Assembly (NCBI GenBank): GCA_020736575.1 | Contig: JAGPYM010000005.1 | Location: 1,240,001 to 1,304,000 of the forward strand | DNA from: Thelonectria olida | Lineage: Eukaryota; Ascomycota; Sordariomycetes; Hypocreales; Nectriaceae | Reading direction: 5' to 3' | Length of the DNA: 64,000 nucleotides | Shown here: piece after piece, positions 9,508 to 19,969 of the stretch | How the letters are laid out: each line of letters begins with the position of its first letter | Position numbering within the stretch: position 1 is the first letter of the stretch | Program-made: the position numbers and the translations under genes | The notes under the pieces: generated by a model | Told to the model about the DNA's origin: nothing | The model's input: the letters and a program-made list of their open reading frames with translations, nothing else | The model's database searches: none

Positions 9508-12500
9508 TTAAATGTAATACATTGTGTCTCGCAGGTTCGGATGAACCTGCTTGGCCGGGCTGGCACCTCCCGCCGTCGTCATGCTCTCCCCATCACTAAC
9601 ATCATATTCAGGCCGGTGGGCTCGGGCTCGGGTGCAAATAATGTCGGCATAGTAGGCAGGGGGACAGATGCTGACGGCCTTTGTAGCCCGGCCGTAGAGA
9701 TAGCAAAGCCCGTGGGTAAACTTCTCAAGCTGGTTCGCCGCCTCCTTGCCGTACTTTGCGCGGAAGATCTCATCGAGGAGCACCGTGTAGTGAGCAGGTC
9801 TTGCCGTGCCTTTGATGGCATTATGGGCCGTCAAGAAGAAGTCCCAAATACGCGCCTGCGTGATCCCGCGGTCAACAACAGTGCCGTTCAGGATATTTCT
9901 GTTGCCGTCGTCTAGATCGCCCGAGTTGACGCTTGGATAGAAGCGTGTCTGATGACGCTTCACAGAAACAACAATGGTGAGACGCGGCGACACCTTGTAC
10001 TTTTCCTCGCAGGCAGCACGAATGAGCGGCAGCTCTTTGTCGAGAACCTGAGAAAATTGGCCCTCAGATACACCGTCACGGAAGATGACAATGTTCTCAG
10101 GAAGCTTCTGCATGTTGTGCTTCTGCCACAGTTCGAGACGAGACTTGAATGCATGAGTCAGTCCTTGATCCACCATCTCCTGCTTTGAAGTTTGCTCCCA
10201 AGAGATAGAAGGCCACTGCCCCATGGCAGAATCAACCGTGGCAACCACCCCGACTAAGCTTGGAATGTTATCGGCCTTTCCACTCGGCATGTTGGTCGGG
10301 TGCGTGACGTCGTAACCGAGAACCATCGTCTTGGACTGCTTCGCCAGATCAAGCTCCTCGGCAAGGCTGTGGTTGACACCGCCGGCCTTGAGATTCCACT
10401 TTAGGCCGACATTGGCGAAGTAAGCAGGACTCCCCTTAGCGAGTTGGAAGGCCTGTACACAGCTGGTCGCAATGCCAAACTGGCAATCTCCCAAGGTCTT
10501 GATTCTGTTGTAGATGACGCTGTCATTATTCTCGAGAGTAAATAAGATGAACTGAATGTTTGCCTGCTTACACCAGGCAAAGAACTTCTCCAGCTCATTG
10601 CTGCTTGTGATCGCCTCTGTTGGGGGAGCGACTGGGGACACAGCTATTCTGATTCCCATGGTGGTGAGAAAGCGGGAAAACTTCTCTACTTCCGCTCGCG
10701 CGACGATGGGGTTCTTTCTCCCGGATATCATGTTGACGTAAGTCCATTTCTGGATCATGGTCCCTGGCCTGACAACCTGAACACGTTGCATGTTCCAAGA
10801 TGCCCGGTTGACGATAACTTTCTTCCCTCCCCCATATGCAACTTGAGGAGGCTGGAGCACACGTCCTGTGACGGTCAGCAACTTCTTATCGACGGCGATG
10901 CCAAATCGAGCGAGAGAAGGGTCGCCGAGTCCCAGGACCTCGCGGCCATCATTGGTGATGGAAAAGGCATTCGCAAAAGGCGAGCGACATGCAAAATCGA
11001 GCATGTTTGTGGTTTCGTCTTTCATCAGCTTGACCTTGGCGACTTGGCCCTCCTGGAGCGTCACATTCTCGACAGGGAAGTACGTTGGCCTGTCGGCACT
11101 GCCCAAGTTGAGCAATGGGAACCTGTCATCGACCGTCTGTCCATACTCTGGAGGAAATACACGTCAGTTATATGCTAAACAGAGGAAGAAATGAAACAGA
11201 CTTACTTTGCTGGTAATAGTCGTATACCGAAATGTATCGAGCCTCCTGCCCCTCCTGTTCCCACCAGAAGCGAACATTACGAGGCCCAGCAATCTCCCAA
11301 TCTCCATTGAACTGAGGAGGCTTCTCTCCCTTCTTTCGGATGACTTCCGAGGCCAAGGCAAGACCGTGAATGCTTTTCGGTCGGTAAACCGTTTTCATTT
11401 GGCCTGTCTTCCCATCAGGAACCACCATGCGGGCTAAAACCCGTGTCTTGGGGAGGAACTTGGCCACAGTCTTGACACGCTTCATCAGTTGGTAGTTGCT
11501 TCGCTGGACCTGCTCTACCCTGAAATGATGAAAAAGGTCCTTCACGGGGCCGGAAAGTTTGAAGACTCCATGGGTGACGTTGGCATTCAGGAGCAGGCGT
11601 CCGGTGCTGGGCCGGAGGGACTGGAAATATCCACGCATGGCTTGCAGAGGTCTGTTACTGCTGACTAGGGATTGGGCGATGCCGCCCTTGCTTGGCACAA
11701 GGAAAAACCGGGAGCTCCCAACGGGACTGATATCGTCGATCCTGGACCGAGGACCAAACCCGAAAATAATGTTGAGGGCATCCACAACTTCCGGGTATCG
11801 AGGGAAGGTCTGGTCTCCAGACTCGTCATCGGAACCGCCGAGATATTTCATCATTGCATCAACCCGAGCCTCGTTGGGACCATGAAGAGTGACCTCGAAA
11901 GTGTCTAGTCGTTCAGGGTTGCCCTGGGCGGGTATGGACAGCCGCATCGGGTTGCTGGGGAAGTCAATCTGACGAAGGGAGACCAGCTGAGACTTGAACT
12001 CGGTAGCAAGAATCAAGGACTTATCCGCCTCGCAGAGCTGCTTGAGAAGGGCTTGAATGACAAAGTAGAGTTTTCGACCCTTGACTTCCTTGGACTGAGA
12101 TTTAGCAGGCCCACGAGGCTTGCCCTTAGGCTTGGCCTCGGGCGCTGCCTCATCCTTGCCCTCCTTGCCCTCCTTGATCTCCTTGACGTCTATTGTGTAC
12201 TTGTAAAGGACGTTCAGCTTCGTGGTAACTTTGAAGTAGTTTGCCCACAGGACCACGAGTTTGCCCTTGTCGCCGAAGGCGGGACGGGGAGGGAACTGCT
12301 CCTGAAGAGGAGCAGCTTGAACTTTGGGCCCCGACTCCCCAATCTTCACTTTGGCCATTTTCCCTACCAGCTGTTGCATTGATGATGCCGACCGCGACAT
12401 GACCTGGTTCTCCAGCTGGAAGATTGCCTGGTCAGGCGCGGGCACTTGTCCATCGTGGCTTTTCAGGTCAGCAATAAAGACAAAAAGGGACATGAGGGAT

Positions 12501-12925
12501 TCAAATGCAACTCACTCCCAAACCACCCGTTCGTCGGGTCCAAATGTAGGAGGACGGCCACCTCGACCGCCACGACCGCCACGGCCACCGCGGCCTCCAC
12601 CACCACCGCGATCTCCGCGTCCACGGTCGAAGCCGCCGCGCTCAGGGCCGCTGAAGCCACCGCGGAAGCCTCCCCTACCGGAACCGCCGTCATGGGTACC
12701 GTCGTAACCACCGCCTCCACGAGCACCCCCACGACCACGGCCACGACCAGCGCCTCCGCCATCACCACCTCCACGACCGCGAGAACCACCTCCACGACCG
12801 CGATCTCCGCCTCCACGACCACGATCACCACCTCCACGACCACGATCACCTCCTCCTCGACCGCGGTCACCTCCTCCTCGACCACCGCCACCTCCACGAC
12901 CGCCGCGCCCACCTCGATCGGCCAT
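9508..12925 (-). CDS. Argonaute, QDE-2-type, RGG-rich N-terminus, DEDD slicer motif
   Basis: RNA-interference slicer. Exons (minus strand) 12925-12516, 12458-11206 and 11147-9508, with introns of 57 and 58 nt; spliced product 1100 aa. Residues 1 to about 135 are almost pure RGG/GGRG repeats. Then come the N, L1, PAZ and MID regions (about 140-800). The PIWI domain (about 800-1075) holds the catalytic residues Asp834 (LGYDVTHP), Glu878 (KQEMVD, the glutamate-finger position), Asp912 (FRDGVSEGQF) and Asp1056 (AYYADI). The fourth position is Asp, not the His of human Ago2; budding-yeast Ago1 of Kluyveromyces polysporus also has DEDD, so slicing is expected. The RGG tail may bind RNA or be arginine-methylated. 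The QDE-2 rather than SMS-2 assignment is by the RG-rich tail and is an inference. Confidence 0.93.
12516..12925 (-). repeat. RGG/GRGGGD codon repeats (Argonaute exon 1)
   Basis: About 400 bp of imperfect tandem units of 15-24 bases that encode Arg-Gly-Gly-rich repeats. The strong purine/pyrimidine strand bias makes spurious Val-rich and Thr-rich open frames on the other frames and strand. Confidence 0.85.
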
Positions 12926-13235
12926 GATTAAGCCGTGATGAGGTTGTTGAGTTGGTTCTGAAAGTGGTAGGATAAGGGTGAAGAGTCAATAAGTTTGGGA
13001 TGATTTGAAAAGAGGAGAAGAGGATGAGGTTGGGAAAGGATGGATTATAGGCGTAGAAACGGAGGGAAGAGGGGAGGGGAGATTGAGAAAGAGAAGCCGA
13101 GAATAGCAGTGATTCACAAAGAAGGGCAGACTGCAGAAACCTCGTAGGTGTAGCTATCCATACCTGACCTGAGATAGGTAAACAAGGTAGGAAGAGGTCT
13201 AGGAAGCAACTAGTTAGTAAGAGCTGGCAGTTGCA

Positions 13236-13262
13236 AACAAAGCAGAACAAAGCAGAACAAAG
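13236..13262. repeat. Short tandem repeat (AGCAGAACAA units)
   Basis: CAAAGCAGAA recurs head-to-tail (ACAAAGCAGAACAAAGCAGA...). It is a minisatellite-like element in the upstream region of Argonaute. Confidence 0.6.
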
Positions 13263-15294
13263 GGAGGATATGACAGATGATATTACCTTGGGATAGTTGG
13301 TCAATGGCTCAAGAGCCAGGGTGGTAATAGGGCGCAAGCTGCCGAGGGGGTGTGCAGATGCGGCGTTGTTGTTGATGTGGGTGCGATGGGTTGAATGAAC
13401 GAACGCTGGGTCCGGGGACGGGACGGGACGGGCGATGGAGATATAGTGGATGGCCCACTGTATTCGCACAGTCGGTAGTGGAGGTAGGTACCCGACCTCT
13501 AGGGAGCTACTGAATGGGTAGGCGGGCAACCAACCAGTGAGAAGCTGCAATTGCCCAAACTCGACAACAGATGGGAAGATGGTGATGATATTGATGATGC
13601 GGACTGTTAGATGCGTGTAAGGGAAAAGTCGAAAAGAAAGGAGAAGTACTGTGAGGCGGCCTTTTTCTGATGCTTCTTAAGCGACCTATAAATTAGTGTC
13701 TGCACCGAGTTATCATCTACGGTTGCTCGCCTGCGTAAATCTGATCATGGACGGCCTCCCGCTTCTGCGAATCCGCTTTTTCCTCTCTGCCATCAGATGC
13801 CAACAAAGGCGGGGGAAGGTGAAAGAAGAATCCAATGCGATTCTGCCTTGTTTGCCATGAAAGTTGCATGATCCTCCTGCAACGAAATGTAAAAAGTATG
13901 AAAACATTTTGCAGGCACACTCGCTCTCCGTGGCCCTGCGTAGGTCTGAGTCTTTCATTTTCATCCCACGACGAATGGCGGACATGACGATTCACCACCG
14001 TCATTTCTCCTTGCGCGCCACCAACCATTGTTTGCTTCTTTCTTGGCGCCCGCTCGCCCTCTGGCTTGGCTTGGGCAGCAAGATGAAAGCGGAGGAATAA
14101 TTGCAAAGACTCCGCCGCACCGGCAGTGGGTGCGGCCCGTACCCGTCCGTCACCGCTACTCCTCCCTGCTACCTTGAGACACGTTATCACCAACTGGCCA
14201 GTAGTCCAACACTCACCTTCTAGTTACTGTGTATTCGTAGAACCGTCTCCCGTCTAATTTCAAACATTTTGAATTCGTACCTGGCAATCATTCGTCGAGG
14301 AACACAACCAATCGTCAACATGAAGCTGGGACGTACAAAGCGCCCCGTACACAGCATCGTGCACATTCGCCTGGTCACTACGCAGAAGCCCCAGGTCTCG
14401 TGATGCCTGCACTCCCTTCTTCTGCTGAGCTGCTTCTGAGTAACACAACCTAGGTACCTAGTGCCTACCATAGACCACGCGTTCGCTCGTCACAATGCAG
14501 CTAAGCGGCTACCCTTGATTACGGGACGCTCTTGTAGAATCACAAACGGGAAGACACCCTTTCCTCACTACTCCTGTTCTTCCCCCACGAGCAAAATTGT
14601 CTTCCTCTTTTGCGGCATATCAGTCAGTCTTTGAATTCCTCCTGACCACACCAGCCATAGTCTCATTTCGGGGAAGCCGCATCCAGCCACACCAAGGAGT
14701 GGCACGACAGACACATACCTTACATCGTATGACCCTCAGGCTGTGTTCAGATATCCATCTCACTTAACGAATGCACCCAATTTAAGACCAACAATTCGCA
14801 CTTAGATATGCCCTTCTTATCTCGATAGCCTGCGGCTTTTCATATCTCTCCCTTTTAAGCCAATGTGGTTGGCGTGCACGCACAACACACCTACCTGTCC
14901 AAGACGATCCGGCCATGGGTGTGAAGAAGGAGTACCAACAGCCAAAAATCCGCCGTGATCGCCCGTACCAATTGATTCGGGAGATACCAAAAGGCCATAA
15001 TTTGATCCGAGGCGAGCCCGAATCTGCTAGAATGAGCCCAACATTTGTGAAGCCTCCATGCTGCCACTTCCAGTGCGTAACCAACCCCTTGCGGACCTCC
15101 CGACTCACTCACCCAGATAAATGATGCATTACTACGTAGAGGTCTGAGAACAGAAACCGTGTTCATGTTGCGAGTTGGATGTTAATCGGCGACTGCGCTC
15201 GGGCATATTGCGTGAAACTTGGAAATCACCTGTCTCACAAGTCTTGGATATAGAATTGTACTTGATTGGTTGGTGAATCATGCTGTTTCCAAGG

Positions 15295-15301
15295 TATATA
15301 A
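15295..15301 (+). promoter_or_regulatory. TATA box candidate
   Basis: TATATAA 159 bp before the start codon at 15460, followed by a pyrimidine-rich leader. Distance and sequence fit a fungal TATA element. Confidence 0.45.
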
Positions 15302-15459
15302 CCACTAGGAGCCCCAGACCGTATTTTTCAATTCTTCACGCAATCTTGTTCTCTACACTCCCCTGAACCCCAAGATACTCATCGCCGATACTGCATCTCA
15401 TACTATATCATTCTGTACTATACTATAAAGATCTCTCCGTCGAAGCGCAAGCCGCAAAC

Positions 15460-15714
15460 ATGTGTAGCGCCGACATCGTTCGATATTACTGCATGTGCAC
15501 ATCCGACAACTGTCAGGTACCTCCCATATGGCGAGACGGAGGCCACGGCAGCGAGAAGAAGCGACCGTTCGTTTACTGCACTGACTGGCTCACGTCCGAA
15601 GCCTTCAAAACCAGCGATGCCTGGACCATCCCGCCCTGTGCAAAGTACACTGTTCGGAAGGAGAAGTCGGCCAACAAGTGTTGGACGTGCCAAACGGACT
15701 GCATACAGAAGTAA
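15460..15714 (+). CDS. Small Cys-containing protein, unknown (MC-start type)
   Basis: 84-aa single-exon protein beginning Met-Cys, with YYCMCTSDNC near the N-terminus, a middle YCTDW, and a C-terminal CWTCQTDC, 10 Cys in all. There is no signal peptide or membrane segment. The paired CxC and CxxCxxxC spacings suggest metal binding or an intracellular disulfide-free fold. A TATA box lies 159 bp upstream. A second small protein with the same Met-Cys start and an early CxC follows 512 bp downstream, which suggests a diverged tandem pair. Many filamentous ascomycetes carry small uncharacterised proteins of this general look. I assign no function. Confidence 0.55.
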   Translation: MCSADIVRYYCMCTSDNCQVPPIWRDGGHGSEKKRPFVYCTDWLTSEAFKTSDAWTIPPCAKYTVRKEKSANKCWTCQTDCIQK

Positions 15715-16226
15715 TATCGGCTGTTCAAGCGGAGGACTTGAAAACGAAACGTTGAGATGTAGAGGGAGAGTCTGAAATGCGACCATCTGTGGATTATGTC
15801 CTCTTGGACAGGAGCGTTGTGGCTTTGGGTTCGCTTATAATAGAGCTGTGCAACGGCATCACAAAGCTTCCGGACCCAGTGAGTGATACAGCCGCACGGT
15901 GCAGAGCGATTCTGATATTTCAATGGCAGTGCAACGAAGAGTCTGTTCCATGCGCACACAGACGACGCAAGTGATGGACAATGCCGGACTTCAAACACTT
16001 GACCTCTATTCGCCATAGAGTGAATCATTGCAACACGCTGACGTCTTATGACACATCCTCAAAACGTATACTGGAACAAGAAATCTCCAATCAAAGTCGG
16101 CCAAGCTTAGGGCAGCGAACGACAATCTTTGAACATTGGCTGTCAAACTGTCGACAGAACAGGCTCGCAACCGAGTCACACATCAATCACACCTGACACA
16201 GATGTCGGCAGGAAGGAGCAGTAGCC
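15715..16226. other. Spacer between the two small Cys genes
   Basis: 512 bp, no gene seen. Probably the 3' UTR of the first small gene and the promoter of the second. Confidence 0.5.
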
Positions 16227-16568
16227 ATGTGCAAGATTAAAGGAATTCGAACGCTCTGCGCCTGCCGAGACCGCCGATGCGCAGAGCGTCGAGACTTTGT
16301 GGACTGGACGCAGGAGGAGGGCGTTGCCATGACCCAACGAGGTCATGGTTGGCAATACTTCATTAACGAGATCTTTGAGCTGTGCCGCCAGGCCCAGTGG
16401 CTCATCGATGCAGGGGTCATGTTCTGGGCAGACGAGGAGAGGCGGATGGTAGTGACGTTTGTTCCACATTCAGGGACAGAGGTTGATTGGGAGTACCGGA
16501 CGGTGAATGACAATGGGCAAGGTGTGTTGTGCGATCGGTGCAGGACTGAAGGGCATAGAGTTGCATGA
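16227..16568 (+). CDS. Small Cys-containing protein, unknown (second MC-start protein)
   Basis: 113-aa intronless frame starting Met-Cys-Lys, with TLCACRDRRC near the N-terminus and a C-terminal CDRCRTEGHRVA. The central part is amphipathic and predicted helical or strand (WQYFINEIFELCRQAQW, VMFWADEERRMVVTFVP). There is no signal peptide. The arrangement of an N-terminal CxC...C and a C-terminal CxxC parallels the neighbour at 15460. Overall identity is low, so common descent is inference. A start context of GCCATGT is acceptable. Function unknown. Confidence 0.5.
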   Translation: MCKIKGIRTLCACRDRRCAERRDFVDWTQEEGVAMTQRGHGWQYFINEIFELCRQAQWLIDAGVMFWADEERRMVVTFVPHSGTEVDWEYRTVNDNGQGVLCDRCRTEGHRVA

Positions 16569-16962
16569 AAACGATACCCAGGAGCGTGCGGGAGATGACA
16601 GACGGATTTGATGATCATGAGCTGGTTGGACAAGGCGTTGGAGAAACCGGAGGATGATGCGTTTTGCCGCCGTGTTTGTTATTCTTCACATGTACTTCTT
16701 CGTCGTTGCTCTCGTTCCAAAATAAGAGATACGTAAACCGTCATATAGAGGCGTAGATTGGGTTGTTAAATGTCTTGATGATTCCAGCATCAGTAGTTCC
16801 CCAGCTCCTCCCAAGCACCTCGTCTCTGATGCTTGGTGGCATGATGAGCTACGGCGTGTAGGGATGGAAAGGAGGAGGCCGAATGCCCGCAATCCGACCT
16901 GGTGACTGGGTGTTTGATTGAAAGTACAGCGGCCGTTTAATCGAGATGGTACGCGGAGATTT
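16569..16962. other. Intergenic 3' region
   Basis: 394 bp between the convergent small-protein gene and the deaminase gene. No gene seen. Confidence 0.5.
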
Positions 16963-17475
16963 TTAGGATGTAGTGTGCCCTGCTGTTGCCACCTTGAGAA
17001 TCTCCTCCTCCAGCCCCGTGACATGGTGCACCTCAATGCCAGAACCCTTGATCGCTCCAATGCCCGTGTTCTGACCAACAAACGTCTCTGGCTCCCGAAC
17101 GCCGACATAAACCGTGCTGATCCAGGACTTTTGGCGTAATACTCTCTCGACACAAGGAAGCTTGCCACTGAGGCGTTTGAAACATGGCTCTACGGTTGTG
17201 TAAAGAGCGTGAGGACCCTTCATCACCCCCGTTAGACCCTCTTCTGATGTGCCATGCTGCTCGGCTAGTTTTAACAGACAAGTCTCTTCTGCGTGTGTGT
17301 TTCCAGGAAGCTCAAGCGTGTAGCCCTCCGCGACGATGGTGTTGTCGCTGAGCCGGATGATGATGGCACCCACCCGGAAGTTTGTCGGCTTTGGAGGAGA
17401 GTTCTTGGCCAGGTCCAAGGCACGCTGCATAGCAGCCTTGTGGTCCCCTGGGATGATCAAGGCCATTACGAACAA
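16963..17475 (-). CDS. Zinc-dependent deaminase, DRAP-deaminase (riboflavin) type
   Basis: Single-exon 170-aa member of the cytidine deaminase-like superfamily. The zinc/catalytic motif His-Ala-Glu occurs in NTHAEETCLLKL, and the second motif is TVEPCFKRLSGKLPCVERVL (PCxxRxSGxxPC). This combination fits the deaminase of 2,5-diamino-6-ribitylamino-pyrimidinone 5'-phosphate, the second deamination step of fungal riboflavin synthesis, in a stand-alone form. Yeast Rib2 carries the same domain fused to a pseudouridine synthase. An alternative is a dCMP or other pyrimidine deaminase. Translation could start at the first Met or at Met4 (MALIIPGDHK). Divergent from the DnaJ gene, with 237 bp shared. 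Confidence 0.78.
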   Translation of the reverse strand: MFVMALIIPGDHKAAMQRALDLAKNSPPKPTNFRVGAIIIRLSDNTIVAEGYTLELPGNTHAEETCLLKLAEQHGTSEEGLTGVMKGPHALYTTVEPCFKRLSGKLPCVERVLRQKSWISTVYVGVREPETFVGQNTGIGAIKGSGIEVHHVTGLEEEILKVATAGHTTS

Positions 17476-17712
17476 GCTTTAGGGAAGATGGACCGATATT
17501 GAGCGGGGATCAATATTTGGTGTTGAAATGATGCTGGGCTGGAGCTCTGGTCGGTGAAGTCGGCGAATCGACCTCCGATTGCCGAACCACTTAAGCTCTG
17601 GACCCACAAATTTCCTCAAGCGCGTATCTCGGCGCGTCTCCTCAGAAGCTCCGTCACAGGTCAAGGCTGATGTCTTGCGAAACCTGACAGTTACATCATC
17701 ACGCCCACCAAA

Positions 17713-18660
17713 ATGTCAGACCACGAAGAAATTCTCGACAGCGAGCCGCCTACCATCGATCCTTATGAGGTCCTTGATCTCGAACGGGAAGCCACTGCAG
17801 ATCAGATCAAATCTGCGTACCGCAAGGCAGCGCTCAAGAACCACCCAGGTAGGCTCTACTTTCTGCTCAGGGCTTGAACATTCTGACAGGATTTTTGGAC
17901 AGACAAGGTTTCCGAAGACAAGAAAGAGAAGGCCCATGAGAAATTTCAGGAGATTGCCTTTGCATACGCCGTCCTCTCCGATCCTGCCCGACGAAAGCGC
18001 TACGACACGACTGGCTCAACGGCAGAGTCAATTGTAGACTCTGAAGGCTTCAGCTGGACCGATTACTACGCCGAACAGTTCAAGGACGCCATATCTGCGG
18101 ATGCCATCCAAAAATTTGCCGAAAAGTACAAGGGGTCGGATGAGGAGAAGGATGATATTCTCATTGCGTACGAGCAGAGCGATGGAAACATGGACGATGT
18201 GTACGAATTGGTGATGCTGAGCAACGTCCTGGAAGACGACGAGCGATTCCGCAGCATCATCGACGAAGCGATCAAAAACAGGGACGTGGCTAACTTCCCA
18301 GCTTATGCCCGAGAGTCCAAGGTGCGACGTCTGGCAAGAGTCAAGAAGGCCAAGGCAGAAGCGGCAGAAGCCGAAGATTACGCAAAAGAGCTGGGAGTCC
18401 ACGATAAGCTGTTTGGCGACAAGAAGAAGAAGGGAAAGAAGGGCAAGGATAGCTCCGAGAACGATTTGGCTGCGCTGATTCAGAAGCGGCAACAAGAACG
18501 GTCTTCAGACAACTTCCTCGATGGCTTGGCGGAGAAGTACAACGCCAAAGAGACCAAGGGGAAGAAGGGGAAGAAGCGCGTGGTTGAGGAAGAACCTTCT
18601 GAAGAGGCTTTCCAAGCCGCAGCATCGCGGTTGAAAACGCCTAAGAGGTCGAAACGATAA
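17713..18660 (+). CDS. DnaJ-domain co-chaperone, DNAJC9-like
   Basis: 297-aa nuclear-type J protein. Exons 17713-17848 and 17903-18660; the 54-nt intron splits the Asp codon of the HPD motif (His44-Pro45-Asp46). The J domain covers about 16-85 (DPYEVLDLEREATADQIKSAY...RKRYDTTG). The middle region (SWTDYYAEQFKDAI...YEQSDGNMDDVYELVML) matches DNAJC9 proteins, which couple Hsp70 to histone H3-H4 handling. The C-terminal 130 residues are Lys/Glu-rich with several nuclear-signal-like clusters (KKKKGKKGK, KGKKGKKR, KTPKRSKR). DNAJC9 identity is by overall layout and length. Divergent from the deaminase gene. Confidence 0.8.
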
Positions 18661-19124
18661 ATATTTAGCTGCTATGGGTGGCAGTCTGGAGGAGGCTTGA
18701 AACGGTACAAGGAGTTTGGAGTATGCGCATGATTGGACGCATTCATCATGAGAGATACAAATATGCATGAGACAGGAAGGTTCGTTAATAAATCCAACTA
18801 TCTGCTTGTTAGGCTTGGCCACCAAATTCCTCTTGACATGATTGAAAGCTTGTTCAAACTGTTGCCTTACCTCAGCGTGCCTCAGGCCCTTAGATGCACC
18901 TTCTTTCTTGGTGGGCGTGAGGTGTCATGACGGCAATGGGGGTGTGGGGCTTTGGCGTTCACTCTCAAATGTGGCGGTTAGCATTCGTCTCTGTCATGCA
19001 CGACCGTTCACGTCCTGTCACAACAAGCCAACGTCGCGTACGGCCAAAACGACGACACCCGGAGGCATGAGCATGGTCAACTATGGACAAGTAATAGAAG
19101 AGCCTTTGTTTCGATGAAGATGCC
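18661..19124. other. Intergenic region before Stn1
   Basis: 464 bp, no gene seen. Presumably the DnaJ 3' UTR and the Stn1 promoter. Confidence 0.5.
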
Positions 19125-19969
19125 ATGCCCGATCAATCAAAGTCCCCAATCTACCCGCGATATTGTTTTCACCTCGCCCCAACCTTTAACAGTTGGTGCC
19201 TCTTGCGTGCCGCCGACGTTCACGCGTTAGACCAGCACGAGGGGTTTGAAGGTACACGAATCATACATGAGAGTACTTGCAAGAAGCTAACTGTGACTTA
19301 GGGGAGAACTTCTTCTTCTACGGAAATTTACCTATTAAATGGGTGCGGGTTGTCGGGGTTGTCGTCGCGGTCGACGAGTTTTCTGGCCGGCGCGTTTACA
19401 CGCTGGATGACAGTAGCGGCGCATGCATCGAATGCATGGTCCTAATCCCATCGACGGACAATAGGATCGACAAGCAAGAGAAGGGAGAGACAGGTCAGAA
19501 GTCAGACGATGTCATCCAACCCCCGCCAAATGGGTATCTGGGCGTTGCGGTTGGGAACGTGATTGATGTCAAGGGAGGGATCTCAATATACAGAGACGAG
19601 AAGCAACTCAGCATCGAAAAGGTCACTACGGTCAGATGCACCGCCCAGGAAATTGCACTCTGGAAGAAGCGGGCTCGCTTCCGGACAGAAGTGTTGGAAA
19701 AGCCCTGGGTGCTTCGAAGTCGAGATATCCGCAGATGCCGCAAAGAGGCTGAACATAGTGAAGAGAAGGCTGAGAAGAAGCGGAAACGACTAACGGCCAT
19801 CCTGGAGAGCCGGGTCGCCAGGACAGAATCGGAGAAGCCATCAGCCGAGAAGGCGAAACGCAACCCCATCAGTGACAAGGAACATGCATCAAGCAGCAAA
19901 GCGAGTCTGGATCTCAAGCAGATTCTTCGACACGGCGGGCAAAGCAAGTATGATGCGTTGGGATTGTGA
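19125..19969 (+). CDS. stn1: Stn1, CST telomere-capping complex subunit (OB-fold)
   Basis: 264-aa telomere protein. Exons 19125-19251 and 19302-19969; the 50-nt intron has GTACAC donor, GCTAAC branch and TTAG acceptor. The short first exon is recovered by family pattern: IYPRYCFHLAPTFNSWC, then RAADVHALD, then across the junction GENFFFYGNLPIKWVRVVG. That last segment, with VYTLDDSSGACIECMV and VIDVKGGISIYRDEKQL, is the Stn1 N-terminal OB-fold, which binds single-stranded telomeric DNA with Ten1. After residue about 170 comes a charged coiled-coil-like region, with no winged-helix domain, which is the short architecture usual in fission yeast and filamentous fungi. The start ATG is the first in frame after an upstream stop. 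Confidence 0.85.

Larger units (their letters stand above)
12926..15459. other. Intergenic region, 2.5 kb, with Argonaute leader
   Basis: No convincing gene. Near Argonaute it is probably promoter and 5' UTR, with tandem AGCAGAACAA units at 13238-13262 and GGGAC repeats at about 13417-13432. The right end holds a TATATAA at 15295-15301 for the next small gene. Open frames at 13245-13550 and 14782-15166 have no family signature. Confidence 0.5.

Noticed and set aside
12446..12931. Thr/Ala/Ser-rich frame on the plus strand and Val-rich frame on the minus strand at Argonaute exon 1
   Set aside because: Both are shadows of the RGG repeats in the true frame.
12867..13550. 227-codon frame upstream of Argonaute
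   Set aside because: It starts without family signature and overlaps the Argonaute start in another frame; it is probably leader sequence.
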